A stretch of DNA of 9,611 nucleotides, taken from positions 1 to 9,611 of the forward strand of contig JALOBF010000049.1 of the NCBI GenBank assembly GCA_023228385.1. The letters run 5' to 3'. The notes beneath the pieces were generated by a model. It was not told the DNA's origin. It did no database searches and worked only from the letters and a program-made list of their open reading frames with translations. The position numbers and the translations under genes are program-made. Positions 5,456 to 9,611 of the stretch are shown piece after piece (position 1 is the stretch's first letter; every line of letters starts with the position of its first letter). The stretch comes from Bacilli bacterium (GTDB lineage: Bacteria > Bacillota_I > Bacilli_A > ML615J-28 > CAG-698).

Positions 5456-8050
5456 ATGAATAAATCAATCAGAATTTTAAGATTGCCGATTTCGATAATA
5501 AAAAAAATCGAACAACAAAATATTTATCAGGTTTTTGATTTAGTGAAAATTAAGCCGGAAGCATTGCAACTTACAGATAGCGAAGCAAAAATATTGGATT
5601 CTATTTTAACTCAGTATAAATATCGCGAATTAATCAGTGAATTGGAAACCGGCACCATCGATTATCCATATCGATATCTCGATGATAAATATTCACTTGC
5701 TGCTTTAAATTTTTCAACACGGGCCGCTAATGCTCTCGAGCGCTGTGACATTAATACAATCTCGAAATTATTAAAATATATTGAAGAAATTAAAATATAC
5801 AATATAGAAAACCTCGGTTCCAAATCAATTGCCGAGGTAATGGAAAAAGTACGGAATATTGTAAAAGAGGAAGATTTAGAAGAGAGAATTCCGGTATTTC
5901 AGTATTTACATATTTATGATGATTTAACCGTTGAACAAATGGGTTTTTCTCAAGGTGCGATTAACAGTCTGCGTAATTTGGGTCTTTATAATTTAGGTCT
6001 TATTCGAAAAAGTTATCTCAGCGGAGAATTGGCGGAATATTTTAATTATAAAACATTAAATGTGGTGATTACTGAATTTGGGAAATATTTTATAAAAAAA
6101 CCAAAAAATGATTTCTTTTATTTTAAGACTGAACTGATTGAAAACCATCACAGCAAAATTTATTTACATGATATTCAATCGTTAATTAAATCGCCGGGCA
6201 TTATTTTTAATCTGGAAGATTTTAAGCGAAAGGTTTATGGCCGAACTGATTTAATTTTCGAAGATAATTATCTACGCTTACCATATTTACTGGAAAAAAT
6301 CGAAAAAGCCAATTTGAAAGAAGAAACCGAAGCGATTTTTTTAGCTCGTTTTCAAGGTCAAACTTTACAGTTAATTGCCGACAATTACAATAAAACCCGA
6401 GAAAGAATCCGACAAATTGTCCGTGATCGGATGCAACAGTTTTTTTTCTTCTATGAAGAGGGATTTATAAATGAATATAATAAGTATTATTGGCATCCCG
6501 ATGTTTTTAAAAAATTATTTAAACTTGATGATTTCTCCTATAATGTGGTTAAGTATTTGGGAAAAAAACATTCATCTTTTAAAACATATGTTTTTCCGGA
6601 AGATTATATCCGCGAGTTAATCAGTAATGGAGTAGTTGCTCCTTTTAATATCGAAGATTTTAAATCATCATTACCGACAGCCTTTAAACCGAGGATTCGC
6701 ATTTATGGTAAAAGCGTAAAAAAAATGACTAAGCGTCATTTTCTTGAGTATGTTATTAAACACTTTGTTCCGGCCGAAGGCATTCATAAATCAGAAATAA
6801 TTAAAATCGCTAATAAAGTGGCCGAGGATAATAATCTTGATTATTATTATGATAAGTATATCGATATTGTCACCAATACAATTCAAGGCTTACAAAATGT
6901 CCGCTATTATAATTATCAACAAATTACCCCGGAAGTTTATCAACAGTTAAAACAGATCCTCTACGATGTTGATTCCGTTTATTCTTGCCGTTATTTTTAT
7001 AATAAATATAAAACGATGTTACAAAAAATTGATATCCGCGACGGTTATGAACTGCATTTTCTTTTACGGCGGTTATATGCAAAACAAAAGGAGTTTAGGA
7101 ATCGGATAGATTTTCGGCGCCAACCGATGATTGCCTTAAAGGGTAAAGCATTTGACGATGTGATTATAGAAAAATGGCAAGCCTTAACCGCTCCGGTCGC
7201 GCTTGACTGCTTTGTCGGCGAACTAATCGAAGATTATGGCTATCATCCCGGAACCCTAATCAACGTTATTAACAGCAATCTTGGTGATTATATATCGTTA
7301 AGGGTTCTGTATCATGAAAAACCGCATTTATCAATGACAATAAAAGAAAAAATCAAAGGAATTCTTACCGATAATTTTTATGAATTAAACGAATTGGCGA
7401 TGATTCTAAAAAAACACGGGATTGATAAAGAAGAATATCAATACTTTTCCAATTTGTGGCTTAATGATTTGGGTTATAAAACGCATGATGTAAATTATAT
7501 TATAAAACAAAATTATGAATCTTTAAAAGAAGTTTTCTTTTCTCAGGTATTGGCTGAAGATGAGTATAAAATTACCGCCAAGGACCATCAAATGCGGGAA
7601 ACAACTTTAATCTTATTTATTGAAACATTACGCGAAGATTATCTTGCTTTTTTGGTTAACGATAAATTAATTAATATCCGCAGTTTAGAAAAAAAGGGTA
7701 TTACCGCAAAAGATGTTAGAAATTATGTCGCGGCTTTATCTCGATATTTACCTGAAGAAGTATATTTTTCTTATCAAAGTCTATTGAATGATAAGTATTA
7801 TCTTAACGATCCGGCATTAGAAAAAATTGAAAAGATGAATTTGGCGCCGGAATTGATAATTAATTTTATTCGTAATGTTCCCGGCATTAAGAAAACGACT
7901 AAAGGTGATTTGTTTCGAATATCCCAAAAGCCGACAACCTTAACCGGATTTTTTAACCATATTGAGAAAAAGCATCATTTAAAAAATAAGAACGACTTAA
8001 AGAAGTTTATAAAAAAAGAGTACGGAATTGAGATTAGAAAGAATATTTAA
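5456..8050 (+). CDS. Large alpha-CTD-like plus sigma-70 region-4-like regulatory protein
   Basis: The 864-residue protein is built from pieces resembling RNA polymerase parts. Residues about 78-136 match the alpha subunit C-terminal domain: S-L-A-A-L-N-F-S-T-R-A-x-N-A-L, I-N-T-I-S-K-L-L, N119-L-G-S-K-S124. Weaker copies of the same helix-hairpin-helix pattern appear at about 3-54 and 155-212. Residues about 290-328 match sigma-70 region 4: A-I-F-L-A-R-F, Q-T-L-Q-L-I-A, then T314-R-E-R-I-R-Q-I321, the DNA-recognition helix. The remaining 500 residues are helical, lysine- and tyrosine-rich and unrecognised. Stretches near 425-490 and 565-615 could be winged-helix modules. No polymerase catalytic or sigma region-2 motif is visible, so it is neither an alpha subunit nor a complete sigma factor. 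It probably binds DNA and perhaps RNA polymerase. The adjacent ATPase-Toprim pair makes a defence-linked regulator or sensor plausible but unproven. Confidence 0.8.
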   Translation: MNKSIRILRLPISIIKKIEQQNIYQVFDLVKIKPEALQLTDSEAKILDSILTQYKYRELISELETGTIDYPYRYLDDKYSLAALNFSTRAANALERCDINTISKLLKYIEEIKIYNIENLGSKSIAEVMEKVRNIVKEEDLEERIPVFQYLHIYDDLTVEQMGFSQGAINSLRNLGLYNLGLIRKSYLSGELAEYFNYKTLNVVITEFGKYFIKKPKNDFFYFKTELIENHHSKIYLHDIQSLIKSPGIIFNLEDFKRKVYGRTDLIFEDNYLRLPYLLEKIEKANLKEETEAIFLARFQGQTLQLIADNYNKTRERIRQIVRDRMQQFFFFYEEGFINEYNKYYWHPDVFKKLFKLDDFSYNVVKYLGKKHSSFKTYVFPEDYIRELISNGVVAPFNIEDFKSSLPTAFKPRIRIYGKSVKKMTKRHFLEYVIKHFVPAEGIHKSEIIKIANKVAEDNNLDYYYDKYIDIVTNTIQGLQNVRYYNYQQITPEVYQQLKQILYDVDSVYSCRYFYNKYKTMLQKIDIRDGYELHFLLRRLYAKQKEFRNRIDFRRQPMIALKGKAFDDVIIEKWQALTAPVALDCFVGELIEDYGYHPGTLINVINSNLGDYISLRVLYHEKPHLSMTIKEKIKGILTDNFYELNELAMILKKHGIDKEEYQYFSNLWLNDLGYKTHDVNYIIKQNYESLKEVFFSQVLAEDEYKITAKDHQMRETTLILFIETLREDYLAFLVNDKLINIRSLEKKGITAKDVRNYVAALSRYLPEEVYFSYQSLLNDKYYLNDPALEKIEKMNLAPELIINFIRNVPGIKKTTKGDLFRISQKPTTLTGFFNHIEKKHHLKNKNDLKKFIKKEYGIEIRKNI

Positions 8051-8221
8051 TTATTTCATGCCCATCTCCTCGGTTTTTTATCTTTTTTTAAGAGTTTAAT
8101 CTTAAGACGGTAATGTTAGTCATTTTGTTTTTTATATATCAAATTTAGTTTATGGGTTCTAAATAAAAACCTAAATATTAAATAAAGTAATTTATTACTT
8201 TATATTCTAGGAGGCAGACTA
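8051..8221. other. Intergenic region before the beta-repeat surface protein
   Basis: This is 171 bases of very AT-rich sequence. An AT-only hairpin (TTAAGA 8088-8093, TCTTAA 8100-8105) is not followed by a T-run and is not a convincing terminator for the preceding gene. A strong dyad at 8182-8203 and AGGAGG at 8209-8214 (7 nt before the ATG) lie at its end. I could not choose a promoter with confidence. Confidence 0.5.
8182..8203. repeat. Perfect 10-bp dyad, possible operator
   Basis: The half-site ATAAAGTAAT is followed by TT and then its exact reverse complement ATTACTTTAT. The element ends 5 nt before AGGAGG of the following gene. Its length and perfect symmetry fit an operator for a dimeric repressor. 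As RNA it could instead form a weak, AT-only hairpin next to the ribosome binding site. No regulator gene is linked to it in this window. Confidence 0.55.
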
Positions 8222-9400
8222 ATGAGACGTGTTATTATGTTTTTTCTAGCTCTGCTGACATTTATTCTTTTGTTATATAACTATAGTCCCAATTCAAAAA
8301 ATGATTCGGGGTTACCGTATTATGATGATACAACGAATACCGGCAAAGAAGTCAAAATAATAGTTATGGTTTTTATTGACGGTATTGGCAAACAAATTAT
8401 GATTAATAAATTTGATGCGATTAAAAACGAAGATATTCCGGTTGGCGATGATAAATCAGTTGTAGGCATCTATTACGATCAAGAATATAAGCATAAATAT
8501 CAGGGTGAGGCGATAAAAAACAATACGACTTTTTATGCGAAAACCGAAGATAAAATACCGGAACCCTTTTTTCCGATTAGTTTTGCTTTGGGCGAAAACG
8601 AAAACTTAACTAATTGCGGCTATACCGGTATTGATTTAATAACGGAGTTAAGTCAAATAGATAATCACTTTAACCGTTATCCTTTAGATGGGGCTTCGCT
8701 TGTTTTCAGGGCTGATTTTAATCCCGCCTATTTTCAAGATAAAGCCGTAATTATGGTTTATTGTTTAGCTGCTCCGGATGAAACCGAATTTAAAGTAAAC
8801 CAAGTAAGAAAAGCGGGTACCGTTTTAGATGTTAATTTATCTTTTCGAACCGGTGAGGCTCAGGCAGCCCAAAAATATTATCTTTTTGTTATTAAAGTTA
8901 ATAAAGTCGATATTGTTGGTATTGAAAAACTTACAATTTCGGTCATAAATAAAAGTACTTCCCAAAAAGAAAGTTATTATTATGGCGATTCGGAATTGAA
9001 AAAGGAAGCGAAAGTCACTTTAATTATCGGTGATGATTATAAAGTAATCAGTGTGCCCCTAAATCACACCTTATCGGCGGTCGACATTCCCGAAAATGAA
9101 AAATATACGTCGATAGCGATTTATTATGATGAAGATTTTAATCAGCCCTATAATGAGCCGATTAAAAAAGATACAATTCTATATATTAATTGTAAACTAA
9201 ATGTGTTTTCGGTGGTTTTTATTATTGCTGATCAGTTTAAGATGGTTTTTATTGATAAAGGGCAGACCATCAGCCTTAAAGATGTCCCACCGATCGGAGA
9301 ATATACTTATATCGGTCTTTATTATGATAGTCATTACCGCATATCTTATGGCAATGAACCAATCTTAAACAACTCGGTATTTTATGTAAAATACGAATAG
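8222..9400 (+). CDS. Exported or membrane-anchored protein with three InlB/Flg_new-like beta repeats
   Basis: The 392-residue protein opens with M-R-R-V and one hydrophobic helix (about 5-19), a signal peptide or anchor; there is no lipobox cysteine. Three related repeats follow at about 43-107, 263-325 and 329-392. Each runs from a beta strand (I-I-V-M-V-F-I, V-T-L-I-I-G, V-V-F-I-I-A) through D-I-P or D-V-P to I/L-Y-Y-D and ends I/V-L/F-Y-x-K/N. This is a divergent form of the Listeria-Bacteroides (Flg_new, InlB B-type) beta-grasp repeat, where G-W-Y-x-D and T-L-Y-A-K-W are usual. The central part (about 115-245) is a separate beta-rich domain, possibly like the C-terminal domain of PrcB; that is an inference. 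No LPXTG motif is present. AGGAGG at 8209-8214 supports the start, and a terminator follows, so it is probably a single-gene transcript. Confidence 0.75.
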   Translation: MRRVIMFFLALLTFILLLYNYSPNSKNDSGLPYYDDTTNTGKEVKIIVMVFIDGIGKQIMINKFDAIKNEDIPVGDDKSVVGIYYDQEYKHKYQGEAIKNNTTFYAKTEDKIPEPFFPISFALGENENLTNCGYTGIDLITELSQIDNHFNRYPLDGASLVFRADFNPAYFQDKAVIMVYCLAAPDETEFKVNQVRKAGTVLDVNLSFRTGEAQAAQKYYLFVIKVNKVDIVGIEKLTISVINKSTSQKESYYYGDSELKKEAKVTLIIGDDYKVISVPLNHTLSAVDIPENEKYTSIAIYYDEDFNQPYNEPIKKDTILYINCKLNVFSVVFIIADQFKMVFIDKGQTISLKDVPPIGEYTYIGLYYDSHYRISYGNEPILNNSVFYVKYE

Positions 9401-9433
9401 AAAGGCAAAAAACATATAAACTAGCATTAAACC

Positions 9434-9462
9434 AGGCGACACCGAAAACCGGTGTTGCTTTT
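9434..9462 (+). terminator. Rho-independent terminator after the beta-repeat protein gene
   Basis: AGGCGACACCG (9434-9444) pairs with CGGTGTTGCTT (9450-9460) across the loop AAAAC. This makes an 11-bp stem with two G-T wobbles and a GC-rich top. It runs directly into TTTT (9459-9462). It lies 34 nt after the stop codon and 38 nt before the next gene's start. Confidence 0.85.
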
Positions 9463-9500
9463 AGTATGTTTCTTAATTATTAATTTGAAAAGAGGATAAT

Positions 9501-9611
9501 ATGACAGAACTTTTAATATCAACTTTTTGTGCCGGGTTTATCGGAACGGGGTTAGGGGGGATTATCGCCTCACTCTTCAATAACGAAAGTCAAAAAATCA
9601 TGAGTCTTTTA
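9501..9611 (+). CDS. Membrane protein start, probably ZIP-family metal transporter (3' end outside window)
   Basis: ATG at 9501 follows AGAGGA (9491-9496) with a 4-nt spacing and stays open for all 37 codons to the window edge. The peptide begins M-T-E-L-L-I-S-T-F-C-A-G-F-I-G-T-G-L-G-G and continues I-I-A-S-L-F. A first membrane helix with a G-x-x-G-T-G-L-G-G stretch followed by S/A-L-F is typical of the N-terminus of bacterial ZIP (zinc/iron) transporters. The histidine-bearing metal-binding helices lie outside the window, so the call is provisional. A weak promoter-like pair, TTGCTT (9455-9460) and TATTAA (9478-9483) with a 17-nt spacer, overlaps the preceding terminator. Confidence 0.55.
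   Translation, partial: MTELLISTFCAGFIGTGLGGIIASLFNNESQKIMSLL

Noticed and set aside
8088..8105. AT-only hairpin as terminator of the polymerase-mimic gene
   Set aside because: The stem is 6 bp of almost pure A/T, and the T-run comes before rather than after it.
9455..9483. TTGCTT/TATTAA as promoter of the last gene
   Set aside because: The spacing is right, but both boxes are weak, the -35 lies within the terminator stem, and the start would fall on the ribosome binding site.

Overview
The window comes from a low-GC, strongly AT-rich bacterium with Gram-positive-type signals. It has AGGAGG/GAGGTGA ribosome binding sites, an extended -10 promoter and genes packed on one strand. TGA is used as a stop codon (for example at 3388-3390 and 4673-4675), so this is the standard bacterial code and not the Mycoplasma/Spiroplasma code. 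I would place it among the Bacillota/Bacilli or their wall-less or near-wall-less relatives (Acholeplasma-, Izemoplasma- or Erysipelotrichia-like), without being able to name a genus. All supported genes are on the + strand. I see no RNA gene, CRISPR array, transposase or integrase.

Layout. (a) 1-2258: the 3' end of an NCS2-type nucleobase permease, then a class C beta-lactamase-fold serine hydrolase with an extra C-terminal stalk-like domain, then a small four-helix membrane protein. They are separated by only 22 and 12 nt, so they are probably one transcript. (b) 2259-2505: a non-coding gap with nested inverted repeats and a short minus-strand coding-like scrap. (c) 2506-5385: a DUF3137-like two-helix membrane protein, a RloA/AbiLi-like AAA/ABC-type ATPase and a RloB/AbiLii-like Toprim protein, spaced 31 and 2 nt apart. 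(d) 5399-8050: a good promoter driving an 864-residue protein that combines alpha-CTD-like helix-hairpin-helix modules with a sigma-70 region-4-like helix-turn-helix. (e) 8051-9462: a gap with a perfect dyad before the ribosome binding site, a secreted or membrane-anchored protein with three InlB/Flg_new-like beta repeats, and a clear rho-independent terminator. (f) 9501-end: the start of a membrane protein, probably a ZIP-family metal transporter.

How the genes may work together. The RloA-RloB pair is the functional centre. This ATPase plus Toprim arrangement is the one seen in AbiL-type abortive infection and, more distantly, in PARIS. The transcription-apparatus-mimicking protein directly downstream, with its own promoter, and the membrane protein directly upstream are plausible extra parts: a sensor or regulator and a membrane component. 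That link rests on adjacency only. The remaining genes look like ordinary nucleobase uptake, wall or peptide hydrolysis, surface and metal-transport functions.
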